A stretch of DNA of 38,597 nt from an uncultured Mycoplasmatota bacterium (GCA_900546745.1 URDT01000011.1:1-38597), one strand, 5' to 3'. Shown: positions 16,298 through 24,960, counted from the stretch's first letter. Translations and numbers: made by a program. The notes: generated from the sequence alone by a model not told the origin.

Positions 16298-16325
16298 AAA
16301 AAAAAGAGTTAAATTATTTTAACTC
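16298..16325 (-). terminator. Intrinsic terminator after the EIIB-like gene
   Basis: Minus strand: GAGTTAAA / TTTAACTC with an ATAA loop containing the stop codon, followed by eight T. Confidence 0.8.
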
Positions 16326-16628
16326 ATCGATGTATTTTTTTAGATTTTTAGCATCTTGTCCAAGAATTATTTTTAATTGATTATCAATTTCTACAATTCC
16401 TTGAGCTCCTAGTTTTTGAATTGCTTCTTTATTTACTTTTGTAACATCTTTCAAATTTACAATAAATCTCGAATGATTTGATTCATAATCAACAATATTA
16501 TCTTTTCCACCTAATGCCATTACTAGTTTATTAGCATTAATTTTAAAATCTTTTTTCTTTGATTTTGTAATTGCTAAAGCAATTATAATTAGTATTGCTA
16601 TAATTACAATGTATTGTATATATTCCAT
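16314..16628 (-). CDS. Membrane-anchored PTS EIIB-like domain lacking the phospho-cysteine
   Basis: 104 residues: one N-terminal helix (about 4-21), a basic stretch, then a domain matching the glucose-type EIIB fold (LVMALGGKDNI at 35-45; KLGAQGIVEIDNQLKIILG near 70-90). Functional EIIB domains carry CiTRLR, whose Cys accepts phosphate. Here the aligned stretch is NHSRFI, with Asn51 in place of Cys, so phosphotransfer is not possible. No EIIC or EIIA gene is near. The protein probably keeps the fold for binding or scaffolding. ATG preceded by GGTGATAG. Confidence 0.75.
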   Translation of the reverse strand: MEYIQYIVIIAILIIIALAITKSKKKDFKINANKLVMALGGKDNIVDYESNHSRFIVNLKDVTKVNKEAIQKLGAQGIVEIDNQLKIILGQDAKNLKKYIDELK

Positions 16629-16675
16629 TCTATCACCACTTTTTAATCATACTATATTTATTTTTTTTATGCAAG

Positions 16676-17092
16676 TTATGAATGTTCTACTAACTTTGTT
16701 AATTGGTCTTCTTCTAGCTTCGTAATTTCTGAAATTTGTTTGATTCCATATTGATGAATAAATAAATCTAAAATAGATTGAAGGGAAGATAATTTTGTTT
16801 CCTGCTTTAATACCTTTTTTCGTAATTTTGATAATTCACTTTCTTGTTTTTGATTTTCTTGAGACATTGTTTCTAATTTTGATTTATATATTTCAATATA
16901 ACCATTTAACTCTTTAATAGTAGTTTTATATTTGATTTCCTCTAACTTAAATTGCTGTAGATTTTCTTCTTGTTTTACAAAGTTTTCAGAATATACAGCT
17001 ATATCTTTTAGGGCATCATCTAACATTTCTTCTCGTGCTTTAGATTCTTCTTGTAAGTTTTTTGTTAATTCTTTGATATCTTTATTATTCAT
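16676..17092 (-). CDS. Coiled-coil protein of unknown function
   Basis: 138 residues from the ATG at 17092 (GAGGATG upstream). It is almost entirely heptad-like, Glu/Lys/Gln-rich helix (about 1-110), with a short C-terminal segment (LDLFIHQYGIKQISEITKLE) that could form a small helical domain. No membrane segment, Cys or recognised motif. It lies 47 bases before the EIIB-like gene in the same direction and may share its transcript. Confidence 0.65.
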   Translation of the reverse strand: MNNKDIKELTKNLQEESKAREEMLDDALKDIAVYSENFVKQEENLQQFKLEEIKYKTTIKELNGYIEIYKSKLETMSQENQKQESELSKLRKKVLKQETKLSSLQSILDLFIHQYGIKQISEITKLEEDQLTKLVEHS

Positions 17093-17133
17093 TGTATCAT
17101 CCTCTATTATATATATTAACACAAATTATTATG

Positions 17134-17157
17134 AAAAAAAAGATTTTACATCTTTTT
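17134..17157 (-). terminator. Intrinsic terminator after degV
   Basis: Minus strand: AAAAGAT / ATCTTTT stem overlapping the stop codon, followed by a T run. Confidence 0.6.
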
Positions 17158-18033
17158 TACTAAACTAATTCCACATAGGTCATCACTTCCATAAGCTGCA
17201 ACTACCCCATTAATATCTTGACGAATAACATGATCAAAATAATTTAATTGATTTAAATAAGAAATAATTTCCTCCATTTTTACTTGATTTTCATTTAAGG
17301 TACCTACTACAACATATTTAGAATCATACAATTCTTTATTTTTTTCATCAATAATTTGTTTGACCATTTTTAACATTCCTGATTTTGTTTGACTACGAAT
17401 AAATCCTTTTGTATACAAGTTTCCTTCTGGGTTAAAATCTACTCTAAATTTTATACCTGCTACTAAAGCTGTTTTTACTCCCATTAACAAGGCTTTATCT
17501 TTAAGACACATCTCTGATTTATTTCGACCACTTCTAATAAAACCTTCTGGGTTGGGAACATAAAAGCTTGTTTGAAGTTTTGTTTTTACTTGTTGTAATT
17601 TTTCGACAATTTCAGATGTTTGGCATCCATCTTTTACTAAATCGTTTGCAAATTGCTCTAACAAAGTTCCTCCAGTCGCACCATTTAAGGTATCAATAAC
17701 ATGGATTTTATTTTCATATTCATCGTTAAAAATAGTTGCCATAAGATTAGCAGAATTTACGCTTCCTTCACTAATTCCACTACTCATGGATAAATGAATA
17801 ATATCATATTGATCTTCTAAATAAGGAATAAATATTTTTTCATAATCACCAATCATTGGAGAAGATGTTTTAAAGTTACTTCCTGTTTTTATTTTTTCTA
17901 ATATTTCTTCTGGAGTAATTTCTTTCATATCTTGGTAACTTTTAATTTCATTTTCAACAATTTGACCTGGAATCATTGTTTCCTCATGAATAGGATCTAT
18001 TCCACTATCTGTTGTAATCACTATTTTATTCAT
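17146..18033 (-). CDS. DegV family fatty-acid-binding protein
   Basis: 295 residues from the ATG at 18033 (GAGGATGATAAT upstream). The N-terminus KIVITTDSGIDP, the segment SMSSGISEGSVNSANLM and a two-lobed layout are typical of DegV/FakB proteins. These bind fatty acids, and in staphylococci FakB hands them to the kinase FakA for incorporation into phospholipid. No fakA (DhaK-type) gene is in the window. The gene follows the LemA/DUF2207 pair, from which it is separated by a weak hairpin. Confidence 0.88.
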   Translation of the reverse strand: MNKIVITTDSGIDPIHEETMIPGQIVENEIKSYQDMKEITPEEILEKIKTGSNFKTSSPMIGDYEKIFIPYLEDQYDIIHLSMSSGISEGSVNSANLMATIFNDEYENKIHVIDTLNGATGGTLLEQFANDLVKDGCQTSEIVEKLQQVKTKLQTSFYVPNPEGFIRSGRNKSEMCLKDKALLMGVKTALVAGIKFRVDFNPEGNLYTKGFIRSQTKSGMLKMVKQIIDEKNKELYDSKYVVVGTLNENQVKMEEIISYLNQLNYFDHVIRQDINGVVAAYGSDDLCGISLVKKM

Positions 18034-18065
18034 ATTATCATCCTCTTTTCCTAAAATATGAGAAA

Positions 18066-18087
18066 GAAGTAACATTTATGCTACTTC
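18066..18087 (-). terminator. Weak hairpin between the DUF2207 gene and degV
   Basis: Minus strand: GAAGTAGCAT / ATGTTACTTC (one G-U pair) followed by TTTCTC. The T tract is poor, so it may only reduce read-through. Confidence 0.35.
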
Positions 18088-18094
18088 CTTTAAA

Positions 18095-19792
18095 TTAGCG
18101 GGAGCCTCCTCCTCCTCCACCGAAGGAACCTCCTCCTCCGCCACCGGAAGAAAATCCTCCGCCACCAGAACTATAAGATTCTGCTCTACTTCTAGCTGTG
18201 GTAGCTGAACTAATTCCACTATAAGAAAAATCATTAATCCAGATAACACTATCATAAGAATAGTCTGTAACAACATCTGGATATAATTGTTTAAATTGTT
18301 TTGCAACTTTATCGGCTACGCCAAATATTTGAGCATACATCAAGTATTCTTCCCAAAGCATTACTTCAATGGCTGATTTATCTTTCATGTTTTCAAATTC
18401 GTTAAAGAATAATTTCAAACCTTTCATTTGAATTGCTTCTTCTTTCATAGAAGGATTTACTTGATAAGTAATAAACTTAAATATTTTTAGGGTTGTCTTT
18501 TCTTGCTTAACTAATTTTCCTTCTTCTTCTAATCTCTTGTTTTCATAATTTAAAACATTATCAAACCAATTTAATATTCTACTATAATGATTTTGACACC
18601 ATTTTTCAAATTCTTTAGATTCCAAGATTCCATCTTTACTAGCTTCAAACATATAATCATATAAATCTGATTCTAAAGAATTATCAAACTGACAATTTTC
18701 TTGAGAAAAAACAATTGTTGTAGCTTCTTTTTTTAAAATTGTTCCTACGGTTTTATTTTCTACACGAACTTTTCCTTCTTTTAACCATTTTAATAAAATT
18801 GTTCCTAAAAAATCTGTTTTTCGTTTCATTAATCCATAGTTATATGCTACCCAATATGCTCTATAAATATCTTTGTTACATGGTAAATCACGGAACATAT
18901 TTACTTCTTTTGGAAGTTTATTTCCCTGTTCTCCATAATCTAAAGTAATGGATCCCGATATAATGCCACCTTTAGATGCTCCTTTTACGATAGAAAATAT
19001 TGTAATAAGGAAAATTACACCGTAGAAAAGAAGATTTATAATTATTATTACTATATCACCAATTGATTTTGTTTTTTTATAATGATTTGCTCCTGTCTCT
19101 GCCATATCATGATAATATTCAAAATTTTGATTTAAATTATTTGTTGTATTGAAACTATTTAAAGGAAATTTTACTAATGCTACCATATATTCATCATTTC
19201 CAAGTTTTCCATCACTTGATAGATAAATTTTTCCATCATATACATAGGCTAATCCACCATAGTTTCCATATCCCCAAACATCTAAGTCATCTGAGAATGG
19301 TTGATCAGCGTAAATTACAATATTTACACTAGATGGAGATGGTGAAATAGAATCTAATAAGTTCCAATAGATAATATCTGCATCATCAACCCTAGAAACA
19401 AATGACTGGATTGTATATGTTAATGTGTATGTATGATTTCCATAACTACTTTTTCCAAAGCATAATTCTACGCCATTGTTTGTATAATTGTATCCATATT
19501 TGTATGCTTTATCTTCTAATGAAGCATCTACATTCCAGTTTACTAACGAATATTCTGTTGTTTCATCTTTTACAGTTAAATCTGTTATTTCTGAATTACC
19601 AATATTATAAAAAGCATGATAATATTCTGTTTTTTCTGTAGCTGTAGTCTTCCAAGTTTCTGTTACATGGGCATCTCCATTTGAGTCTACATAGATATCC
19701 ATATTAATAGATTGAATTGTTTCAGCCTTCACTACATCAATAAATAAGAAAGAAACAATTATTAATAGGATACTATTCCATATCTTTTTCAT
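18095..19792 (-). CDS. DUF2207 membrane protein
   Basis: 565 residues: signal peptide (about 1-23, ending VKAET), extracytoplasmic beta-rich DUF2207 domain (about 24-230), one or two membrane helices (about 245-270), then a cytoplasmic helical domain containing RAYWVAYNYGLMKRKTDFLG and a second motif AIEVMLWEEYLMYAQIFGVADKV. The last 25 residues are Gly/Ser-rich with an FGGGGG core, a common ending in the family. Its role is unknown; DUF2207 genes are usually next to lemA, as here (lemA lies 33 bases upstream), implying a shared membrane function. Confidence 0.85.
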   Translation of the reverse strand: MKKIWNSILLIIVSFLFIDVVKAETIQSINMDIYVDSNGDAHVTETWKTTATEKTEYYHAFYNIGNSEITDLTVKDETTEYSLVNWNVDASLEDKAYKYGYNYTNNGVELCFGKSSYGNHTYTLTYTIQSFVSRVDDADIIYWNLLDSISPSPSSVNIVIYADQPFSDDLDVWGYGNYGGLAYVYDGKIYLSSDGKLGNDEYMVALVKFPLNSFNTTNNLNQNFEYYHDMAETGANHYKKTKSIGDIVIIIINLLFYGVIFLITIFSIVKGASKGGIISGSITLDYGEQGNKLPKEVNMFRDLPCNKDIYRAYWVAYNYGLMKRKTDFLGTILLKWLKEGKVRVENKTVGTILKKEATTIVFSQENCQFDNSLESDLYDYMFEASKDGILESKEFEKWCQNHYSRILNWFDNVLNYENKRLEEEGKLVKQEKTTLKIFKFITYQVNPSMKEEAIQMKGLKLFFNEFENMKDKSAIEVMLWEEYLMYAQIFGVADKVAKQFKQLYPDVVTDYSYDSVIWINDFSYSGISSATTARSRAESYSSGGGGFSSGGGGGGSFGGGGGGSR

Positions 19793-19825
19793 AAATCACT
19801 CCTATAATAAAAAGGGCTTATCACC

Positions 19826-20377
19826 CTAAAATTGAACTTTTGGATTTTCTTTTTCTTGTTCTGTTGCCTCAAAGAATTTTTCTGGTTTGAAACCAAATAT
19901 ACCAGCTACTAAATTCGTTGGGAACATTTCAACTTTATTTTGATATTTTAATACAGAATCATTATAAAATTGTCTTGCATAAGAAATTTTATCTTCTGTA
20001 TCTTTCAAATTATTTTGTAAATCCAAGAAATTTTGATTTGCTTTTAAATCTGGATAAGCTTCTGTTAAAGCAAATAAACGATTTAAAGCACCTGTTAATT
20101 CACCACTAGCTTCTATTTCTGCTTCTTTTGAAGGAGCAGCAACCATTTTATTTCTAGCAGCAATAACAGCTTCTAAAGTTCCTTCTTCATGCTTTGCGTA
20201 TCCTTTTACTGTTTCTACTAAATTAGGAATTAAGTCTGATCTTCTTTTTAGTAATACATCAATTTGTGACCATTGATCTCTTACTTTGTTTCTTAGACTA
20301 ACTAATCCATTATAAGCACTAACTAACCATAATACTAATAATACAACAACAATAAGGATAATTATTCCGATATTCAT
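19826..20377 (-). CDS. lemA: LemA family protein
   Basis: 183 residues, ATG preceded by AGGAGGAAG. An N-terminal helix (about 3-20) is followed by the LemA core: YNGLVSLRNKVRDQWSQIDV, RRSDLIPNLVETVKGYA, then NFLDLQNNLKDTEDKISYAR and FYNDSVLKYQNKVEMFPTNL. The fold is a long helical bundle. LemA proteins are widespread, membrane-anchored and of unclear function. It is the first gene of a pair with DUF2207. A TATAAT lies about 30 bases upstream, but without a good -35. A diverged second LemA is at 35229-35774. Confidence 0.92.
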   Translation of the reverse strand: MNIGIIILIVVVLLVLWLVSAYNGLVSLRNKVRDQWSQIDVLLKRRSDLIPNLVETVKGYAKHEEGTLEAVIAARNKMVAAPSKEAEIEASGELTGALNRLFALTEAYPDLKANQNFLDLQNNLKDTEDKISYARQFYNDSVLKYQNKVEMFPTNLVAGIFGFKPEKFFEATEQEKENPKVQF

Positions 20378-20485
20378 TTTCTTCCTCCTACTCTACTAGT
20401 ATTATACAAGTTATTCTAAAAAAAAGAAATAGTTTTGTATAAAAATTACAATTATTTAACACAATACTATTGAAAGGATGAGAAT

Positions 20486-20683
20486 ATGGATATTAGAAAT
20501 TATATTATGAATAATTTAAAAGATTGTAATGAGAATGATATTAAAGAAACAATATTGTCTTCTGTTAATTCTGATGATGAAGTAATTCTTCCTGGTCTTG
20601 GGGTTTTATTTGAAATTGTATGGAATCATTCTACAGATGAAAAAAAAGAAGATATTATTAATATCTTACATCAAAATATCTAA
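20486..20683 (+). CDS. sspI: Small acid-soluble spore protein SspI
   Basis: 65 residues, ATG preceded by GAAAGGATG. It aligns over its full length with the SspI family: R.YIMNNL, an ETI motif, then LPGLGVLFEIVW and a Glu/Lys-rich C-terminus. SspI is a minor spore-core protein of Bacilli made in the forespore under sigma-G. I could not fit a convincing sigma-G promoter upstream. Its presence is direct evidence that the lineage sporulates. Confidence 0.9.
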   Translation: MDIRNYIMNNLKDCNENDIKETILSSVNSDDEVILPGLGVLFEIVWNHSTDEKKEDIINILHQNI

Positions 20684-20706
20684 AAGGTCTTATTGATCTT
20701 TTTTTA
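20682..20706 (+). terminator. Intrinsic terminator of sspI
   Basis: AAAGGTC / GATCTTT (one G-U pair), loop TTATT, then a T run. Confidence 0.7.
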
Positions 20707-21720
20707 TTGGATAATATCTTTTGAAACTGTTATAACTGGACGCACACCATTAATAGAACCATTAACATCATAGTTACCCAAAACACCATAACCATGAACA
20801 CGCCATGCATTACTAGTGTTAAAAGATGTATTTGTCCAAAATCCAAAAGTACTTGAATCGTCTTTATTACATCCATAACTTGTGCAATTACCAGTATAAT
20901 CAAATAACCAGGCATATTTACTCGTTCCTTGTGCTTTGGAGCAATAATTATTAGTATCAGATTGATTTGTATCTAAGCAAAACCATTCACTCGTATTTGT
21001 CCAAGTAGTATTTCCTGTTATCTCGGCTACTTCTTCAGCAGTAATTAATCTTGCATTTAGACTACTTTTCCAACTAACTGTATCTGTTAATATTTGATTC
21101 TTACTTTCATCCCATGAAGTTACTTTTGCTGTTGTATTATGATCTAATATCATATTATAGTTTGTTCCATCATCACTATAAGCATACCATTTCATACATC
21201 CTTCTTTGGTTCCTGTTATACTAATACTATTAGAAGCATCACAATGTTTTGTTAAATCCGTTGGGTCTAAATAAACAATTGCTTTATAGGTATCACTTTC
21301 TTTTGCCAATTCCTGAGTTGGTCCTGTTTTTGTAATTTCCTCGTCGGGATCTATTGGCTCTTCACCTTTTACAGTTTCACTACCTTTTGTTACAACATAT
21401 TTTCCTATTACAAATGAATAATTGGTTACTAATCCTTTTTCTATTTTTAACCATCCTTTTGTTGGAGCTTCTCCTTTTACAGTAATTCCAGTCATTGGAA
21501 CATTATAAGTTCCATCGTTAATTAAGTTTTCATCCTTTACTTGATTAATCGCTACTTGTTTTTCTACAGCATCGATATATCCTAGTGCTGACTGTTCAGA
21601 AGCTCCTTTTCTAGCCTTTTCAATGACTCCTAATATTGTTGGAGTTGCAATTAAAGCAATAATTGCTAGTATTACGATAACTGCTAATAATTCAATGAGT
21701 GTAAATCCTTTTCTTTTCAT
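20704..21720 (-). CDS. Pilin-like surface protein with DUF6273-like C-terminus
   Basis: 338 residues from the ATG at 21720, preceded by GGAAAGGA. The prepilin signal KRKGFTLIELLAVIVILAII (cleavage after Gly5, Glu+5) leads into the usual long helix and a short pilin-like sheet region (about 40-125, with WLKIEKG). The C-terminal half (about 170-338) is Trp/Asn/Thr-rich with Cys pairs and ends in GVRPVITVSKDI, the ending typical of DUF6273-type domains. The sequence before this ATG is the structured leader at 21746-21840, so expression depends on read-through of its terminator. Minor pilin or surface adhesin is the likely role. Confidence 0.85.
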   Translation of the reverse strand: MKRKGFTLIELLAVIVILAIIALIATPTILGVIEKARKGASEQSALGYIDAVEKQVAINQVKDENLINDGTYNVPMTGITVKGEAPTKGWLKIEKGLVTNYSFVIGKYVVTKGSETVKGEEPIDPDEEITKTGPTQELAKESDTYKAIVYLDPTDLTKHCDASNSISITGTKEGCMKWYAYSDDGTNYNMILDHNTTAKVTSWDESKNQILTDTVSWKSSLNARLITAEEVAEITGNTTWTNTSEWFCLDTNQSDTNNYCSKAQGTSKYAWLFDYTGNCTSYGCNKDDSSTFGFWTNTSFNTSNAWRVHGYGVLGNYDVNGSINGVRPVITVSKDIIQ

Positions 21721-21745
21721 TGTTATCATTCCTTTCCTACATACT

Positions 21746-21840
21746 AAAAAAGAGGGGTTTTTACCCCCCCCCGTTTGCTCTCGGCAAACGCGATATTTTG
21801 CCTGATACAAACTATATTATGATTTACTTTTGACAATTTC
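21746..21840 (-). promoter_or_regulatory. Structured leader RNA with terminator, copy 2 (possible riboswitch-like attenuator)
   Basis: Minus strand. It has the same 5' block as copy 1 (about 25 bases, one mismatch), then AGGCAAA (21803-21797), GTTTGCC (21789-21783) and GCAAACG (21778-21772). GGCAAA/TTTGCC and GTTTGC/GCAAAC (loop CGAGA) exclude each other. A run of nine G (21772-21764), loop TAAAAA, CCCC, TC and six T form a terminator. The pilin-like ATG is 26 bases after the T run. The first pairing is GGCAAA/TTTGCC here and AGGCAAA/TTTGTCT (with a G-U) in copy 1, so pairing is kept while bases change. Confidence 0.6.
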
Positions 21841-21869
21841 ATTATAACAAATTATTATTTGCTTAGCAA
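21841..21869 (-). promoter_or_regulatory. Sigma-A promoter of leader copy 2
   Basis: Minus strand: -35 TTGCTA (21869-21864), 17-base spacer, -10 TATAAT (21846-21841). Like copy 1, the conserved RNA starts directly downstream. Confidence 0.7.
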
Positions 21870-21896
21870 CATTTACATTAATTTTTTATCAAAATA

Positions 21897-22091
21897 TTAT
21901 TTTAAAGTAATCAAATCTTTTGATACTTCTTCTAAAGCTTTCCCAATATTTTTTTTAGAAACGTATTCATTTTCTTTCATTTGATAGTTCTTTTTTTCAT
22001 CTAATTCTTTTACACGTTTTGAAATAACATTTACTAATAAATATTTAGAACCTACTTTATTTAATAATTTATCGATTGATGGATATATCAT
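21897..22091 (-). CDS. rpoZ: RNA polymerase omega subunit
   Basis: 64 residues, ATG preceded by GGGAGTG. It matches the short Firmicutes omega: YPSIDKLLNKVGSKYLLVNV, then SKRVKELDE and a C-terminal IGKALEEVSKDL. Omega helps assemble and stabilise RNA polymerase by clamping the beta' subunit. It has its own promoter (22115-22143) rather than the usual gmk operon context. Confidence 0.88.
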   Translation of the reverse strand: MIYPSIDKLLNKVGSKYLLVNVISKRVKELDEKKNYQMKENEYVSKKNIGKALEEVSKDLITLK

Positions 22092-22114
22092 ATATTATCA
22101 CACTCCCTATTTTG

Positions 22115-22143
22115 ATAATATAACATATTTTTATCTTGTTCAA
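22115..22143 (-). promoter_or_regulatory. Sigma-A promoter of rpoZ
   Basis: Minus strand: -35 TTGAAC (22143-22138), 17-base spacer, -10 TATTAT (22120-22115). Confidence 0.6.
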
Positions 22144-22175
22144 GTCATTCCATTTTTTTTGACAAAACTTTACAA

Positions 22176-23450
22176 TTATTCAATAACATCTAAAATGATT
22201 TTTGGGGTTTCTACTGGAGTTTCTATAATTTTAAAGCAAGAAGTTACTTCTTCTAACGTTACATTTCCACCATGATGATAGATTTTTAGTAACTCTTCAT
22301 TTTCAAATACTAAATCACCTATTTTTTTATTTAATTCAATCCCTACTCCATAATCAATTTTATCTTCTTTGGTCATTCGACCACCACCTAGGCTTTTCAC
22401 AATTTCACCTAATTTAAAGGTATCAATCGACTGAATAAATCCTTCTTTAGGACTTCGAATTGTTAAAACTTTATCTGATATTGAAATTTCATTAATATCT
22501 CCTTTTTGATATTCTACAAATTCTTCAAATTTATGATAAGCCTCATTTGATTTAATTTTCTCTTCTATTTTTTTTCTAGCTGTTTCTTCATCAATTCCCT
22601 CAGTCATTTTTAAAGCAACGGAAGCTAATGTTATTACTAACTTTTTTAAATCTTTAGAACATTTGCCTTGTAAGGCATCAATACTTTCTTTTACCTCTAA
22701 GCCATTTCCAATCATCGTTCCTAAAGGTTCATTCATATTAGTTAATACGCATACAACTTTCTTTCGATATTTTTTTCCAATCTCAATCATGTAACTTGCT
22801 AAAGTTCTAGCATCTTCCTCAGTCTTCATCAAAGCTCCATTACCAACTTTTAAATCAATAATAATATGGTCAGAACCACTCGCTATTTTTTTACTCATAA
22901 TGCTAGAAGCAATTAAAGGAATAGATTCTGTTGTCCCTGTTACATCTCTTAAAGCATAAATTTTTTTATCTGCAGGAACAATATTTCCTGTTTGACTAAT
23001 TAAAGAAAGGCCTATTTGATTCACTTCTTTGATAAATTCTTCACGAGTTAATTCTGTTTGAAAGCCTTTGATAGATTCTAATTTATCAATAGTTCCACCT
23101 GTATGGCCTAATCCTCTACCACTCATTTTTGCTACTTTTAAACCTAATGATGCTAAAAGAGGAGCTAGAATAAGGGTAGTTTTATCTCCTACTCCACCAG
23201 TAGAATGTTTATCTACCGTTTGTCCTTCAACAGAACTAAGATCTATTTTCTCACCACTATTTAACATAACATCTGTTAAATAAAAAGTTTCATCAAAATT
23301 CATTCCATTCAAAACAATTGCCATTAATAAAGAAGACATCTGATAATCTTTAATTTCTCCTTTTAAATAACCATTGATTGCATACTCAATTTCTTCTTTT
23401 GTTAAGATTTCTTTATTTTTCTTTTTTACAATAATATCTATAATATTCAT
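22176..23450 (-). CDS. pdp: Pyrimidine-nucleoside phosphorylase
   Basis: 424 residues. The start at 23450 is favoured because AGGTGA of the preceding gene's end lies five bases upstream; ATG at 23456 is also possible. The family signature is clear: KHSTGGVGDKTTL (phosphate binding) followed by KMSGRGLGHTGGTIDKLES, plus the N-terminal helical and C-terminal alpha/beta domains. It splits uridine, thymidine or deoxyuridine with phosphate to give the base and (deoxy)ribose 1-phosphate. Length fits the Bacillus Pdp rather than the longer human-type enzyme. It is coupled to the SEDS gene upstream. Confidence 0.95.
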   Translation of the reverse strand: MNIIDIIVKKKNKEILTKEEIEYAINGYLKGEIKDYQMSSLLMAIVLNGMNFDETFYLTDVMLNSGEKIDLSSVEGQTVDKHSTGGVGDKTTLILAPLLASLGLKVAKMSGRGLGHTGGTIDKLESIKGFQTELTREEFIKEVNQIGLSLISQTGNIVPADKKIYALRDVTGTTESIPLIASSIMSKKIASGSDHIIIDLKVGNGALMKTEEDARTLASYMIEIGKKYRKKVVCVLTNMNEPLGTMIGNGLEVKESIDALQGKCSKDLKKLVITLASVALKMTEGIDEETARKKIEEKIKSNEAYHKFEEFVEYQKGDINEISISDKVLTIRSPKEGFIQSIDTFKLGEIVKSLGGGRMTKEDKIDYGVGIELNKKIGDLVFENEELLKIYHHGGNVTLEEVTSCFKIIETPVETPKIILDVIE

Positions 23451-23455
23451 TTTCA

Positions 23456-24625
23456 TCACCTAATCTTTATTTTTTGTCTATTTTTTTCTATTGCGATACG
23501 TTGGACAACAGCAAGAGAACATACTAAGGAAATTGTATAAGAACCTCCATAGCTCAAAAATGGAAGTGGAACTCCTGTTAATGGCATGGAACCAAATAGA
23601 CCTCCTAAATTAATAATAATATGAAGCGCTATATAAGAGCCAATTCCTAGACAAATATATTTACCACGAATAGTATTTGTAACAGAAGAAAGTCTAAAAA
23701 TACGGTATAGTACTATGCTATACAAAATAAATAAAACAGTACAAAATAAAAAGCCATATTCTTCTGCTACTATAGCAAACACACTATCTGTATGAGATTC
23801 TGGTAAGTAAGATACTTGTTTACTATTCCCAATTCCTACGCCAAATAGACCTCCTGAATTAATGGCAATAAAACCATTACAAGTTTGATACCCACCTTCT
23901 TCATAATTAGAACATGGATCTATAAAATCAAAACGACTCTTTTGTTCTTCTGTAAATAAACTTCCCGTCTTTGCTATGTAAATAAAACAAGCAATACAAA
24001 ATACAACAAAGACAAATATCAATGTATATATTTTTTCTTGTCGCTCAATAGGACTACCTAAAAATAAAATTCCAAAAAGAGAAACTAAAATTAACATAGT
24101 TCCTAAATCTTTTTGTAAAAAGATAAATACTGGAAATAAAATACCAATTAAAATAATTATTCCAATCATATTATAATGATCTCGTGCAGTGTATTTTTTA
24201 TTGTTGCGAAGTCTGGAACAAAAACGTTCAAATAATAATGAAACACTAACAATCATAACAGGTTTAGAAAATTCACTAGGTTGAAATTTAAAGCCATTGA
24301 TATTAATCCAATTGACAGATCCTAAATAAGATTCTCCAAATAAGGTTAAGTAAACTAAAAGACTTAATATAACAATATAAACAAAAGGGACTAATCGATA
24401 ATATTTTCTAGTAGGTACTTTTAATATAATAATAGCAGCAAAGGAGCCAATGAGTAAATTAATTAATTGCTTATAAAAGAAGTTATATAAATTCGTTCCA
24501 TAACGAATAACAACAGCTTGACTAGAAGCATTTACAATATTTAAAAGACCAAATATGAATAAAATAATAGTAATGATTAGTAATGGCATATCCATATCTA
24601 AAACAAATTTTTTTAATCCCTTCAT
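23456..24625 (-). CDS. SEDS-family peptidoglycan polymerase (RodA/FtsW/SpoVE)
   Basis: 389 residues from the ATG at 24625 (AGGTGAGAAG directly upstream). It has about ten membrane helices and the SEDS landmarks: WININGFKFQPSEFSKP, LQKDLGTMLIL with the essential Asp, and GVPLPFLSYGGSY near the C-terminus. SEDS proteins polymerise lipid II glycan strands with a partner class B PBP. Sequence alone does not separate RodA, FtsW and SpoVE here, and no class B PBP is adjacent. The stop TGA overlaps the start region of the nucleoside phosphorylase gene. Confidence 0.93.
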   Translation of the reverse strand: MKGLKKFVLDMDMPLLIITIILFIFGLLNIVNASSQAVVIRYGTNLYNFFYKQLINLLIGSFAAIIILKVPTRKYYRLVPFVYIVILSLLVYLTLFGESYLGSVNWININGFKFQPSEFSKPVMIVSVSLLFERFCSRLRNNKKYTARDHYNMIGIIILIGILFPVFIFLQKDLGTMLILVSLFGILFLGSPIERQEKIYTLIFVFVVFCIACFIYIAKTGSLFTEEQKSRFDFIDPCSNYEEGGYQTCNGFIAINSGGLFGVGIGNSKQVSYLPESHTDSVFAIVAEEYGFLFCTVLFILYSIVLYRIFRLSSVTNTIRGKYICLGIGSYIALHIIINLGGLFGSMPLTGVPLPFLSYGGSYTISLVCSLAVVQRIAIEKNRQKIKIR

Positions 24626-24644
24626 CTTCTCACCTACTTTAGTC

Positions 24645-24653
24645 ATTATAACA
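24645..24653 (-). promoter_or_regulatory. Extended -10 promoter of the SEDS gene
   Basis: Minus strand TGTTATAAT about 20 bases before the start codon; no clear -35. Confidence 0.45.
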
Positions 24654-24779
24654 TGAAATTTTATAAATAGGAATTCGTTCTATAAAAATAAGTAGGAATT
24701 ATTAAAAAACTAGTCAAATATATTAACAAAAATAGCTGACTTTAATAAAATATATTAGACCTAGATAGGAGGGGACATT

Positions 24780-24944
24780 ATGTATTACTATGGAGGTTAC
24801 CAAGGCTATGGCTCAGGTTGTGGCTGTGGTGGATACCCTGCTGGCGGTGGATATGGATACGGCGCAGGATATGGTGCTGCTATTATATTAGTATTATTCA
24901 TTTTACTTGTAATTATTATCGGAGCAAGAGCTTGGGGTAATTAA
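24780..24944 (+). CDS. YjcZ-family sporulation peptide, Gly/Tyr-rich
   Basis: 54 residues, ATG preceded by a very strong AGGAGGGG. The first 32 residues are Gly/Tyr repeats with two Cys (GCGC); then comes one hydrophobic helix (IILVLFILLVIIIG) and a short AWGN end. The helix matches the YjcZ family of small spore proteins (pattern LIVVLFILLVIVG). It is too short to be found by long-ORF criteria. It stands alone with its own terminator, just before def. Spore-coat or spore-membrane location is inferred from the family. Confidence 0.82.
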   Translation: MYYYGGYQGYGSGCGCGGYPAGGGYGYGAGYGAAIILVLFILLVIIIGARAWGN

Positions 24945-24960
24945 TTAGTCTCAAACTATG

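Noticed and set aside
18076..18306. Frame with repeated VPSVEEEEAP-like acidic sequence
   Set aside because: It is the shifted reading of the Gly-rich tail of the DUF2207 gene; its composition follows from GGN codons in another frame.
23456..23462. TGA read as tryptophan (Mollicutes-type code)
   Set aside because: Trp is encoded by TGG throughout, and TGA closes genes where the family ends (SEDS gene, ywiB). The standard code applies.
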